A stretch of DNA of 64,000 nucleotides from Sphingomonas psychrotolerans (GTDB lineage Bacteria; Pseudomonadota; Alphaproteobacteria; Sphingomonadales; Sphingomonadaceae): contig NZ_CP024923.1 of the NCBI RefSeq assembly GCF_002796605.1, positions 1,302,001 through 1,366,000 of the forward strand. The letters run 5' to 3'. The position numbers and the translations under genes were made by a program. The notes beneath the pieces were generated by a model. It made no database searches. It saw only the letters and a list, made by a program, of their open reading frames with translations, and was not told the origin of the DNA. This document shows positions 35,779 to 45,097 of this stretch, one piece after another; position 1 is the stretch's first letter, and each line of letters starts with the position of its first letter.

Positions 35779-38697
35779 TCAGAACTCCGCGTTGATCCCG
35801 ATGAAGAAGGTGCGGCCTGCCACGTCATAGGTGCCTGGATAGGTATTGCCGTTGCCGAAGCTGTAGAGCAGGCCCTGCGCGATCGCCGGCGGATCCTTGT
35901 CGAGCAGATTGTTCACGCCGGCGCGGAAGGTGATGCCTCCCTGGACCTTCGCAGTGAACGCCAGATCGAAATAGCTGTACGCCGGCAGGCGCGCGTTGAG
36001 GACATAGGTGGGGCCGGTGAGGAACGGATCGTCGGTGTTGTTGGTCAATTTGGTCCCGCCGATATAGCGCCAGTTGAGCGAGACCGACGCGATGTCGGTC
36101 GTGTCCGACCAGCTGAGCCGCGCCTGATGCCGCCATTTGGGGCTGGGCTGGCCGCAGGTCGGGCCGAACAGCCCGGCGCAATCATAGCTTCCGAGCCCCG
36201 GCAGCGGCTCGTTGCGGAGCTCCTTGAGCCAGGTGCCGACAAAGGATGCGCTGAATCCGCCGATTCCGGTATCGAACGCATAATTGGCGCCGACGTCGAT
36301 GCCGGAGGTCTTGAGCGATCCGGTGTTCTGCGTGGTCGAGACGACATAACCCTGCTCGCCGAACAGCACACCATTGCGCGGATCGCGATGGAAGAGCGAA
36401 CAGAAGAACGGGTCTCCGGTCGCGATGCACTGGCTGATCGTCAGCGACGCGGGGATCGACGAGATATAGTCCCGCACCTTGATGTCGAAATAGTCGATCG
36501 ACAGCGAGAAGCGCTTCAGGAAGCCCGGCGAGAGGACGACGCCCGCGGTGTAGGTATCGGCCTGTTCGGGCCGAAGCGCCGGGTTACCGCCTCCCTGTGC
36601 CACGCAGACTTCGCTCGGGCAGGCGATGATCGTGCCATATTGTGCCGCCGAGACGCCGGTCGCCGCGCACTGGGCCGCGGTGGCGGCAGGCGTTGCGCCC
36701 GAACACGGGTCCTGCGCGGAAATGTTGCCGAGCCCCTGTGCCGCGAACAGCTCCGAGATGTTCGGCCCGCGGATCGCGCGGTTATAGCCGGCGCGGAAGC
36801 GGATGTCGCGGATCGGTGCCCAGGCAATCTCACCCTTGTAGGTCGATATGCCGTCGTCGCGGGTACTGTACTTCGAGAAGCGATAACCGCCGGTGAGCGT
36901 GAGTTCCTCGGCGAAGGGCCGATTCTCGAAGACTGGTACCCGGATTTCGGTGAAGTACTCGGTGACGTTGAACGCGCCCCGGCTTTCGAGCGTGCCCTTC
37001 TGGCGGGCGAGTGCGTCGGCGTGGAACACCAGGCTTTCGCGGCGATGCTCGACGCCGAACACCGCGCCGACGCCCTGATCGGCCCACGGGCTCTTCACGC
37101 CATAATTAGTCAGATCGGCGCTGATCGTGCCGCTGAGCACGGTCTCCTTGTCCATCCCGCGCGTGAAGGTCGGCGAATAGATATAGTCGAGCGACTCGGC
37201 GGACAGCCCGGCATATTGGAAGACGTTGAGCGGCACACAGTTCTTGTCGGTGCCGTCGACCACCGACTTGCAGGTCGGCACGCCGCCGACATTGACGACC
37301 TGGAGGCCGCGATTGGCGCGCACCGGATCGATGTCGTTCTGGTAATTCTCGTTGAACAGCACGCGCGAGAAGAGCCCGTTCAGATCGTAGCGGATTCCCG
37401 GCGCGATCTCGCCACGCACGCCGCCGGTGACGCGGAAGTCGGTGTGGCGCAGGTCGTCGCGGCGCGGCCGGGCCGGCGCGGCGACCGGACGGTATCCGAT
37501 GAACAGGTTCTGCGACGCGGCGGTGCCATAGGCGCCCCCGCACAACAATTGGCCCTGCTGCTGGCCGAGCAGCGGATTGTCGCAATTGATGGTGTAGGTC
37601 GAGCCCTGGAACAATGCGGACGGTGCGACCTGTGAGTTGGTCCGGTCGTCCATGAACATGAAGCTGGCGTAGAATTCGGCCGCCGGATCGGCTTCGAAGC
37701 GGGCGAAGGCGCCTGCGGTGTAGCGTTTGTCGTTGCGCTGAAAATAGACCAGCGGAGCGTAATTGTAGCGGAAGCTGCTATTGTACGGGACCCAGGTCCG
37801 CGCACCGTCGCGCGTATTGTTGAAGGCGGTCCCCGCATTGGGGCCGGTCAGCGGCTGGAACAGCCCGAATTCGTTGTTCGACGAGCCGCCGCAGGTAAAC
37901 ACCGTATTGTTCTGCGCCGGATCCAGCGCGCAGGCCGATACGTCGCGGTTGGACTGGGTGATCGGCTGCACCTCGCGATAGCCGAAATAGGCCATGACGT
38001 TGCCGCGCCCGTCGGCGAAGCTCTTGCCCACTGCGATGTTCGCATCGAAGCGCTGCCCGTCGATAGGCGAGGACAAGGCGTTCTGATAGCCGCTCGCGGT
38101 GACCAGGCTGCGACGCGCCTGATCGTCATTGTGGTGGTTCGAAAAGCCGTATTGAACGTCGGCGAGCACGCCGTTCAGATCCTTGCGCAGGATGAAGTTG
38201 ACCACCCCAGAGATCGCGTCCGAACCGTACACCGCCGAAGCGCCACCGGTGACCACGTCGACGCGCTCGACCAGAAACGACGGCAGAAAGTTCACGTCGG
38301 TGGCCTGCATCGGCAACAGGCGCTGTCCGTCGACGAGGATCAGGTTCCGGTTGCTGCCGAGATTGCGCAGGTTGATCCGGGCGGTGCCGTCGGACCCGTT
38401 GGATACGTTCTCGTTGGCGTCGGGGGTGATCTGGGGCAGCCGATTGAGCACATTCTCGATGTTGGTCGCGCCCTGAAGACGGATTTCGGCCGAGTCGACG
38501 GCAGTGATCGGGCTGTTGCTGATCAGGCCGGGCTGCTGGATGCGCGTTCCGGTCACGGTGATTTCGGTATCGGTGGACTCTTGCGCCGCGCCTTCGTCAG
38601 GCGCGGACGAAATGGTCTGGGCGGCAGCCGAAGAGGCACAGGCGACGAGCGCCGCAGCCAAGGCACTTCCGACGAGCAATGCACGACGATCAGTCAT
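35779..38697 (-). CDS. TonB-dependent receptor (large, peptide-type)
   Basis: The product is 972 residues from ATG 38697, preceded by GAAGGGGACGG. A longer reading to 38856 would cross the operator and promoter. A signal peptide (ASSAAAQ) is followed by a TonB box (DTEITVTGTRI) and a plug with the conserved NLRNLGSNRNLILVDGQRLL and VDVVTGGASAVYGSDAISG. The barrel ends FFIGINAEF. Receptors of this subfamily in sphingomonads and xanthomonads often sit beside peptidases and are thought to take up peptides; that is family knowledge, not shown here. It is divergent from the sugar-type receptor at 39017, and each has its own GTATAC operator. Confidence 0.9.
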   Translation of the reverse strand: MTDRRALLVGSALAAALVACASSAAAQTISSAPDEGAAQESTDTEITVTGTRIQQPGLISNSPITAVDSAEIRLQGATNIENVLNRLPQITPDANENVSNGSDGTARINLRNLGSNRNLILVDGQRLLPMQATDVNFLPSFLVERVDVVTGGASAVYGSDAISGVVNFILRKDLNGVLADVQYGFSNHHNDDQARRSLVTASGYQNALSSPIDGQRFDANIAVGKSFADGRGNVMAYFGYREVQPITQSNRDVSACALDPAQNNTVFTCGGSSNNEFGLFQPLTGPNAGTAFNNTRDGARTWVPYNSSFRYNYAPLVYFQRNDKRYTAGAFARFEADPAAEFYASFMFMDDRTNSQVAPSALFQGSTYTINCDNPLLGQQQGQLLCGGAYGTAASQNLFIGYRPVAAPARPRRDDLRHTDFRVTGGVRGEIAPGIRYDLNGLFSRVLFNENYQNDIDPVRANRGLQVVNVGGVPTCKSVVDGTDKNCVPLNVFQYAGLSAESLDYIYSPTFTRGMDKETVLSGTISADLTNYGVKSPWADQGVGAVFGVEHRRESLVFHADALARQKGTLESRGAFNVTEYFTEIRVPVFENRPFAEELTLTGGYRFSKYSTRDDGISTYKGEIAWAPIRDIRFRAGYNRAIRGPNISELFAAQGLGNISAQDPCSGATPAATAAQCAATGVSAAQYGTIIACPSEVCVAQGGGNPALRPEQADTYTAGVVLSPGFLKRFSLSIDYFDIKVRDYISSIPASLTISQCIATGDPFFCSLFHRDPRNGVLFGEQGYVVSTTQNTGSLKTSGIDVGANYAFDTGIGGFSASFVGTWLKELRNEPLPGLGSYDCAGLFGPTCGQPSPKWRHQARLSWSDTTDIASVSLNWRYIGGTKLTNNTDDPFLTGPTYVLNARLPAYSYFDLAFTAKVQGGITFRAGVNNLLDKDPPAIAQGLLYSFGNGNTYPGTYDVAGRTFFIGINAEF

Positions 38698-38716
38698 TTC
38701 CGTCCCCTTCATATAT

Positions 38717-38745
38717 TTCATATCGTGTACTGTATACAATGTCAG
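38717..38745 (-). promoter_or_regulatory. Promoter with internal GTATAC operator (receptor 35779-38697)
   Basis: On the minus strand CTGACA (38740-38745) and TATGAA (38717-38722) are spaced by 17 bases and fit a sigma70-type promoter. The palindrome TGTATACA (38731-38738) lies between them. A GTATAC-centred palindrome is the kind of site FCD-type GntR repressors (for example UxuR) bind, so repression by one of the two local GntR proteins is likely. Confidence 0.6.
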
Positions 38746-38940
38746 CGAATTTGGGGATTTGCAACGGGATTGTAACGCAGCCATGCCGCCCTCCCCGACG
38801 CCCCTCGCTGGAGCGCGCGTCGCCCGCGCCAAATTGCTGCTCGGGTCGGTTTCCAAGGTCCGTAGAGCGCTCGCGCCGGCGGGCAGATTGCCGCCTCGCC
38901 GCCGCCTCCAGGCGTATCTGCATCGAGGTGTTTCAGTCTC

Positions 38941-38985
38941 TTGACAGCGGCGCCGGCTGTCATATGGTATACATTATATAGTATA
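38941..38985 (+). promoter_or_regulatory. Promoter with GTATAC operator (receptor 39017-41779)
   Basis: TTGACA (38941-38946) is a consensus -35. TATGGT (38963-38968), 16 bases on, can act as the -10, and it overlaps GGTATAC (38966-38972). A further GTATA follows at 38981-38985, which may be a second half-site. The operator ends 44 bases before the ATG at 39017, in a position to block transcription. Confidence 0.6.
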
Positions 38986-39016
38986 GCTGGCCAAACAAGG
39001 CACAGGGGGAGAAGAC

Positions 39017-41779
39017 ATGAACACTCGGGTTGGTGGATTTCGATACGTCGCACGCGCCCTCGCGCTTGCCACGGTCTCGGCAGGCGCGCTGAGCGCCACA
39101 CAGGCAATGGCGCAGGACGCGCCGGCGGAAATTCAGGACGGCGAAGCTGCCGATACGGCACAGGAGCGGCCGGAGGACATCCTCGTCGTCGGCATCCGCG
39201 GCAGCATTTCCTCCGCGGCCGACAAGAAGCGCAACGCCAAGCAGATCGTAGACTCGGTGGTGTCCGAGGATGTCGGCAAATTACCCGACAACAACGTTCC
39301 CGAAGCGCTATCCCGCGTGACCGGTGTCCAGATTGATCGCGCCCGTGGCCAAGGCCAGGGCATCACCATCCGCGGCCTCAGCGAGATTCAGACCACGATC
39401 AACGGCAACCAGACCAATCTCGGCGCCGATCGCTCGATGAACCTCGCCGACATCCCGGCCGAACTGCTCAAGTCGGTCGATGTCTACAAGACGCGCAGTG
39501 CCGATCAGGTCGAAGGCGGCATCGCCGGCACGGTCAACATCGAGCTGCGCCGCCCGCTGGACCTGAAGAAGGGCCTCACGCTCGCGGGCAGCATCCGCGG
39601 CGTCTATGACGACATCGCCGAAAAGGTCAGCCCCTATGCCAGCATCTTGGTGGGCAACCGCTTCGAGACCGGGATCGGCGAGATCGGCTTCTTGGTCAAC
39701 GCGTCGTGGACCAAGACGAACTATCTCGAGACCTATATCGAGAGCGAATCGCCCTCGATCCCCTGTTGCGAGGGCGATCCAAATTCACCCTTCGCCTCGC
39801 TGCCGGCCAACCTGCGCAACGTCGTGATCCCATACCGTGCATATTACGGCACCGAGAGTGGCTATAGTGAGCGCCCTTCGATCAACATCGTCGGCCAGTG
39901 GCGCGCAAACGACAATCTCGATTTCGTGCTGGAGGGCGGCTATCTCGGGTCGCGCGAGCGGCGCACGATCGATCGCATGTACGTCCAGGCCCGCGAATTC
40001 GGATCGACGCTGAGCAACATCGTCCTCGGCGAGGACGGCCGCACCATCCGCTCGCTGACCGAGAGCAACCCCAACGGCGTACCGGCAGGCTTTGAGAGCA
40101 TGCTCAATGCGTTCGACAACGATCTTTATACCAGCAACTTCGAGATGCACTGGCGTAGCGAGCGCGCGCAGATCAACGCCAGCGCACAGTATAACTGGTC
40201 GGACTCCAACGATTACAACGTCCAGCAGATCCTGCGCTTGCGCAACCAAACCTCGGTCAACGTCGACTTCGACTCGGATGAGTATCCGCGCGGCGTGCCC
40301 AAGATCGACTTCGGTGCGACGGACCTCAGCAACATCGCCAATTACGGCGTCGATCGCTTTCAGGATCGCATCGGCAAGTCGCACAACAAAGAGCTGTCCG
40401 GTCAGGTCGACCTGACGCTCAAGCTCAGTGACGCCTCGCTGCTCCGCTCGTTGCAGGTCGGCACGCGGTACAATAAGCGCGATACCTCGCGCTATTATGG
40501 CTATCGCGACGGCCTCCCGCGCATCGGCGGCCAGATGGCGCCGCTCTCGACGTTCCCGGGTGCCGATCAGGCAGCTCTGGTCTCGGCAACGATCGGCGAT
40601 GCCGGGGCGTCGTGGTACCGGGTTCCCGGCTCGGTGCTGCTCGACAATATCGACTCGATCCGCGCCTATATCCAGGCGAACGATCCCGGCAACGCGGCAC
40701 GTTTCGCGAGCGAGATCCCGCTCGGCGATCTCGGCCAGACCTGGGACTCGGTCGAGAACGTGTTCGCGGCTTACGCGCAGGTCAATTATGCGTTCGACGT
40801 CGGCTTCCCCGTCGATGGCCTGTTCGGCGTGCGCTACACCAACACCTGGGGCAATATCGAGAGCTACGATTTTCGCCCCGGCGACATCACCACCGACTTC
40901 CAGGACATCGTCCGGCGTTCCTTCGGCAAGGGCAATTATGTAGACGTGCTGCCGACCGCCACGGCGATCCTGCACTTCACGCCGAAAACCCAGCTGCGTC
41001 TGTCGTACAGCACCAACGTGCAGCGGCCGAGCTTCTACGACACGCGTCCCTTCGCCTTCGTCGAGACCCGCGCCAACCCGGTCGTCGTCTACGCGGGCAA
41101 CCCCGATCTCAAGGCGCAGGACGAGCAGAGCTTCAACGCCAGCCTTGAGCATTATTTCGGCCGCGGGGGTCTCGTCACGCTCGCGGGCTATTACAAGAAG
41201 GCCACCGGCTTCCTCTATTACAGTCGCGAGGAAGAGAGCCTGATACCGTATGGCCAGACGGGTGTCGGTCTCGTCGAGCAGCAACGCAATGCCGGCAACG
41301 GCACCTTTGCGGGCATCGAGGTCGCGGCGCAGAGCTTCTTCGACTTCCTCCCCGGCTTCTGGCGCAACTTCGGCGCCAGCGTGAACGCCAGCTATGTCGC
41401 CAAGGCGCGCGTCGAATATCCGTATCCCGAGGACTTCCCGGGCGCTTTCGACTCGCCGAACACGTCCAAATGGACGGCCAACGCAGCACTCTATTACGAC
41501 ACGCCGACGTTCAGCGCGCGCGTCGCGTACAATTACCGCTCCAGCTATCGCATGGGCATCTGGGTCGAGACGCCCGAATATTCGCCTTACCAAGCCTCGA
41601 CCCAGCGCCTCGATGCGGCGATTAACGTGACGCCGTACAAGTTCCTGACGCTGTCGCTCGAAGGCGGCAACCTGCTGGGGAGTGACGTGTACCGCTATCA
41701 CGGCCAGCAGGAGCTCCTGCCGCTCGGCGTGCGCACATTGGGGCGCACGGTGCAGGCGAGCGCCCGGTTCCGTTTCTAG
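39017..41779 (+). CDS. TonB-dependent receptor, TIGR01782 (oligosaccharide) type
   Basis: The product is 920 residues with GGGGAG 7-8 bases before the ATG. A signal peptide (QAMAQ) is followed by a TonB box (DILVVGIRGS) and the plug signature of the Caulobacter/Xanthomonas sugar-receptor group (DSVVSEDVGKLPDNNVPEAL, GQGITIRGLSEIQTTING, VDVYKTRSADQVEGGIAGTV). A long barrel ends in ASARFRF. Characterised members of this group import malto- or chito-oligosaccharides. Given the GH27/GH43/GH127 genes downstream, arabino- or galacto-oligosaccharides or glycopeptides are likely ligands (inference). A strong terminator follows. Confidence 0.92.
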   Translation: MNTRVGGFRYVARALALATVSAGALSATQAMAQDAPAEIQDGEAADTAQERPEDILVVGIRGSISSAADKKRNAKQIVDSVVSEDVGKLPDNNVPEALSRVTGVQIDRARGQGQGITIRGLSEIQTTINGNQTNLGADRSMNLADIPAELLKSVDVYKTRSADQVEGGIAGTVNIELRRPLDLKKGLTLAGSIRGVYDDIAEKVSPYASILVGNRFETGIGEIGFLVNASWTKTNYLETYIESESPSIPCCEGDPNSPFASLPANLRNVVIPYRAYYGTESGYSERPSINIVGQWRANDNLDFVLEGGYLGSRERRTIDRMYVQAREFGSTLSNIVLGEDGRTIRSLTESNPNGVPAGFESMLNAFDNDLYTSNFEMHWRSERAQINASAQYNWSDSNDYNVQQILRLRNQTSVNVDFDSDEYPRGVPKIDFGATDLSNIANYGVDRFQDRIGKSHNKELSGQVDLTLKLSDASLLRSLQVGTRYNKRDTSRYYGYRDGLPRIGGQMAPLSTFPGADQAALVSATIGDAGASWYRVPGSVLLDNIDSIRAYIQANDPGNAARFASEIPLGDLGQTWDSVENVFAAYAQVNYAFDVGFPVDGLFGVRYTNTWGNIESYDFRPGDITTDFQDIVRRSFGKGNYVDVLPTATAILHFTPKTQLRLSYSTNVQRPSFYDTRPFAFVETRANPVVVYAGNPDLKAQDEQSFNASLEHYFGRGGLVTLAGYYKKATGFLYYSREEESLIPYGQTGVGLVEQQRNAGNGTFAGIEVAAQSFFDFLPGFWRNFGASVNASYVAKARVEYPYPEDFPGAFDSPNTSKWTANAALYYDTPTFSARVAYNYRSSYRMGIWVETPEYSPYQASTQRLDAAINVTPYKFLTLSLEGGNLLGSDVYRYHGQQELLPLGVRTLGRTVQASARFRF

Positions 41780-41808
41780 CAGGAAGAGCCACCCCGCTCT
41801 TAACTTTG

Positions 41809-41846
41809 GCGGGTCGCGGCATATGCCGCGGCCCGCTTTTTCTTTT
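41809..41846 (+). terminator. Intrinsic terminator after the sugar-type receptor
   Basis: A 14-bp arm, GCGGGTCGCGGCAT, pairs with ATGCCGCGGCCCGC (one G-T pair) and is followed by TTTTTCTTTT. It lies 30 bp after the receptor stop and is the clearest intrinsic terminator in the window. Confidence 0.9.
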
Positions 41847-41858
41847 GAGAAAGGTTCG

Positions 41859-42098
41859 ATGGCGATGCGAACGCATGCGATTGCGCTGGCGGCATTGGGC
41901 GCCCTGCTGACGACAGCGCCGGCGAAGTGACCGTGAAGGTGTCAGCAAGGGCGTGCGGGTGATCATCCCGGATCGGGCCATGGCGCTGACGCTGGGGTTC
42001 AACGACGTCAAGTTTGCCGCCGACAGCGGCGCGCTATCGGTAGTCGTCGTCCTGCCAGACAGACTGTCGAGAGCGGGCGTGCGCGACGCCCCCTTCCC
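41859..42098 (+). pseudogene. Gene remnant: signal peptide followed by a broken frame
   Basis: A good ribosome-binding site (GAAAGG) precedes ATG 41859, and 23 codons encode a typical signal peptide (MAMRTHAIALAALGALL) that stops at 41930. Protein-like sequence continues in another frame from about 41935 (GVSKGVRVIIPDRAMALTLG, then FNDVKFAADSG and VVVVLPD). It runs into the 3' end of the GH27 gene on the other strand. I read this as a truncated, frameshifted remnant of a secreted protein. I cannot name the family. Confidence 0.45.
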
Positions 42099-43610
42099 TC
42101 ACTTGCCCTCGACGCGCAGCATCACCGCGCCGTGCGCCGGCACCTCGAACGTCAGCTTGTCCACCGCAACCGACTGTCCACGCCACAGATCCCGCGCCGC
42201 AGTGATCGCGCCGAAGCCGGCATCCGCCGCCCGCGCCTCGATCTTCGCCCCCGCGTCGCCGCGATTGAACAGCGCCAGCGCGACCGCGCCGTCGGCAAGC
42301 GGCCTGGACCAGATCTCGAGCGCGCCGTCCTTGCGCACCGCTTTGCCCTGGATGCCCTTCGCGTCCTGGTCGACGGCGATCACGTCGCGATTTTCGAGCA
42401 GTGCCAGCATCGCCGGCGAGGTCTGGCGCAAATCATGCCCCATCAGCAGCGGCGCCGCCGACATCGCCCACAAAGTCATGTGCGTGGTGTATTCGTCCAG
42501 CGACATGCCGCCATTGCCGACTTCGAGCATATCGGGATCGTTGAACCCGTTCGGCCCGGCATGTTCGGGCTTGCCGTTCTTGTCGAAGCCGATCCGCGCC
42601 ATCGCCGCATAATCGTCGGTGATGTCGCCGGTGGTACGCCAGAGATGGCCGCCCACATCGCGTCCCCAGCTGCCGACCTCGAAGCGGCCATATTCGCACA
42701 GCGAGTAAATGAACGGCCGCCCGGTCGCCTTGAGCGCCGCGCCCATCTCGGCATAGCTGCGCTTCACCGTGTCTGCGTCGGCATAGAAATATTCGCCCGA
42801 GCACAGGTCGTATTTGAGATAATCCATGCCCCAATCGGCAAAGGTCTGCGCGTCCTGCTGGACATGCCCATAGCTGCCCTCGAACCCGGCGCAGGTGCGC
42901 GGCCCCTGCGAGCTGTAGATGCCCAGCTTGAGCCCCTTCGAATGGACATAATCGGCCAGCTTTTTCATGTCGGGGAAGTTGGCGTTCGGGCGGATGCGGC
43001 CGTCGGGGCCACGCGTCCCCTGCCAGCCGTCGTCGATGTTGACGTGGATATAGCCGGCGTCGCGCAGCCCGGTCGACACCATCGCGTCGGCCATCGCGCG
43101 GATCGTCTTGTCGTCGATATTGGCGCCGAACTTGTTCCAGCTGCTCCAGCCCATCGGTGGCCGCGGCGCGAGCGGCACCTGCTCGACCGTCTTCCAGTCC
43201 GGAAGCGTCTGGAAGCGGAAGGCGCGCGCTTCCGCGTCGCGGACCGTTCCCTTGCGGCCGCCGGCGTGGATCTTCGACTCCCATAGCTGTCCGTCGAGCT
43301 GCACGCCTTTCGGGGTGCGCCGCACGGTCCAAATGCGGGTCGGGTGTTCGCGGTCGTTGAGGTTGCGCACCTCGAAGGTGAGCACGCCCTTGTCGAGCCG
43401 CGCATTCTGCATCGTCACCGGGCCATACCACTGCGTGGTCACCGCGCCGGTGATGCGGTCGCCGTTGCTGGCGACCTGCAGCATGGTGACGCCCGGATTG
43501 GGTCCGGCATCATCGAACAGCCAGACGCCGTCATAGCGGGTCTGGGCGAGCGCCGCCCCGGCCGGAGTCAGCGATGTGGCGAGGGCAAGCGTGGTGAGCA
43601 GGTGTCGCAC
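42099..43610 (-). CDS. Secreted GH27 alpha-galactosidase
   Basis: The product is 503 residues with a signal peptide (AALAQ). An N-terminal beta-rich extension (about 25-150) precedes the GH27 barrel (about 150-430) and a C-terminal beta domain. The family start motif PPMGWSSWNKFGANID is present. The nucleophile is Asp268 (DYLKYDLC) and the acid/base is Asp360 (NGFNDPDML); both match GH27. Known role: removes terminal alpha-galactose. In plant extensins serine carries a single alpha-galactose, which fits the surrounding genes. It is the last gene of the dapA-like - epimerase - gntR - permease - GH27 operon (48 bp gap). Confidence 0.92.
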   Translation of the reverse strand: MRHLLTTLALATSLTPAGAALAQTRYDGVWLFDDAGPNPGVTMLQVASNGDRITGAVTTQWYGPVTMQNARLDKGVLTFEVRNLNDREHPTRIWTVRRTPKGVQLDGQLWESKIHAGGRKGTVRDAEARAFRFQTLPDWKTVEQVPLAPRPPMGWSSWNKFGANIDDKTIRAMADAMVSTGLRDAGYIHVNIDDGWQGTRGPDGRIRPNANFPDMKKLADYVHSKGLKLGIYSSQGPRTCAGFEGSYGHVQQDAQTFADWGMDYLKYDLCSGEYFYADADTVKRSYAEMGAALKATGRPFIYSLCEYGRFEVGSWGRDVGGHLWRTTGDITDDYAAMARIGFDKNGKPEHAGPNGFNDPDMLEVGNGGMSLDEYTTHMTLWAMSAAPLLMGHDLRQTSPAMLALLENRDVIAVDQDAKGIQGKAVRKDGALEIWSRPLADGAVALALFNRGDAGAKIEARAADAGFGAITAARDLWRGQSVAVDKLTFEVPAHGAVMLRVEGK

Positions 43611-43658
43611 GGGGCTACTCCATGTTGGCAGGACAATAATGGAAACGCGAAACTCAGC

Positions 43659-45074
43659 TCAGGCCGGCAGCGCCTGTCGCTTCACTTCGCTGTGGCGCCA
43701 GCCATAAGCGAAATAGACGGCCAGCCCGATCGCGTTCCACGCGAGGAAACGCAGGATCGTCGCGCTCGGCAGGCTGAACAGCAGGTATATGCAGCCGAGG
43801 ATCGCGAGGGTGCCGACGACATAAGGCGCGGGGCAGCGGAACAGCCGCGGCGCATCGGGCGCGCGCCGGCGCAGCACCATCAGGCAGGCGCCGACTGCGA
43901 TAAAGGCGAGCAAGGTCCCCGCATTGGCGAGCTCGGCGATCTCGTCGAGCCGGAAGAATCCGGCGACCGCGGCGATGACGATTCCGGTGATCAGCGTGAT
44001 CCGGGTCGGCGCGCCGGTGCGCGGGCTCACCTTGGCGAGGCTGCGCGGCAGCAGTCCGTCGCGTGCCATCACGAAGAAGATCCGGCTCTGGCCATACATC
44101 ATGACGAGGATCACCGAAGGGAGCGCGATCACTGCGGCGAGCGCGATCAGATGCCCCGCCACCGGCTGCCCGAGCGAGCGGAGCACCAAAGCCAGCGGCT
44201 CGGCCGAATTGCCGAGCTGCTGATAGGGCAGCGCGCCGACCGCTGCGATTGCCACGAGCATGTAGATGATCGTGCAGACCAGCATCGAGCCGATGATGCC
44301 GATGGTCAGGTCGCGGCCCGGGCGCTTCGCCTCCTCGGCCGAGGTGGCGACTGCGTCGAACCCGTAAAAGGCGAAGAACACGATCGCCGCGGCGGCCATC
44401 ACGCCACGCTTCTCGCCGCCGACTTCGGTCGAGCCGAAACCGTAAGGCATGAAGGGCTCGAGATTGCTGCCGTCGAACGCCGGGAGCGCGAAGGCGACGA
44501 ACACGCCCAAAGCGACCAGCTTGATGATGACAAGGATGATATTGAGCGTCGCGCTTTCGCGGGTGCCGGCGACCAGCATCCCCATCACGCCCAATGCGAC
44601 GAACACCGCAGGCAGGTTGATGATGCCCCCGGCATGCGGGCCGGCGAGAAGCTCGGGGGGGAAATGGATCCCGGCCGCGGTCAGCCAGCCGACCAGATAG
44701 CCCGACCAGCCGACCGCGACGGTCGAGCAGGCCAGCGAATATTCGAGCACGAGGCTCCAGCCGACGACCCACGCGACCTTCTCGCCGAGCGCGGCATAGC
44801 TGAAGGTATAGGCGCTTCCCGCGGCGGGGATCATCGTTGCCAGCTCGGCATAAGCGAGCGCGGCGCAGGCGCAGACTGCGCCGGCGATGGCGAAGGCGAG
44901 GATCACTGCCGGCCCGGCACGCTCGGCGCCGACGCCGGTCAGCGTGTAGATGCCGGTCCCGACGATCGCGCCGACGCCCAGGGCGATCAGATGGGGCCAG
45001 CTGAGCGTCTTGGCGAGTGCATGGCCCTCCGCGTGCTTCGTGACTGAATCGAGCGACTTGCGCGGACCAAACAT
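43659..45074 (-). CDS. APC-family amino acid permease
   Basis: The product is 471 residues from ATG 45074, with about 12 transmembrane helices. The APC signature near the N-terminus (LGVGAIVGTGIYTLTGV) and FFAFYGFDAVATSAEEAKRP in helix 6 place it with YfnA/CAT-type cation or general amino acid transporters. The longer upstream reading overlaps the GntR gene and lacks a ribosome-binding site. In an operon with hydroxyproline epimerase and the DapA-like deaminase, the likely substrate is hydroxyproline, proline or a related amino acid (inference). Confidence 0.9.
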   Translation of the reverse strand: MFGPRKSLDSVTKHAEGHALAKTLSWPHLIALGVGAIVGTGIYTLTGVGAERAGPAVILAFAIAGAVCACAALAYAELATMIPAAGSAYTFSYAALGEKVAWVVGWSLVLEYSLACSTVAVGWSGYLVGWLTAAGIHFPPELLAGPHAGGIINLPAVFVALGVMGMLVAGTRESATLNIILVIIKLVALGVFVAFALPAFDGSNLEPFMPYGFGSTEVGGEKRGVMAAAAIVFFAFYGFDAVATSAEEAKRPGRDLTIGIIGSMLVCTIIYMLVAIAAVGALPYQQLGNSAEPLALVLRSLGQPVAGHLIALAAVIALPSVILVMMYGQSRIFFVMARDGLLPRSLAKVSPRTGAPTRITLITGIVIAAVAGFFRLDEIAELANAGTLLAFIAVGACLMVLRRRAPDAPRLFRCPAPYVVGTLAILGCIYLLFSLPSATILRFLAWNAIGLAVYFAYGWRHSEVKRQALPA

Positions 45075-45097
45075 GCAGTTCCCCCTTGTTGTTCTGA

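Larger units (their letters stand above)
38698..39016. other. 319-bp intergenic region between divergent receptors
   Basis: No gene is seen. Each end holds a promoter with an embedded GTATAC-centred palindrome, listed separately. The GC-rich middle (about 38770-38930) shows nothing I can name. Confidence 0.6.
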
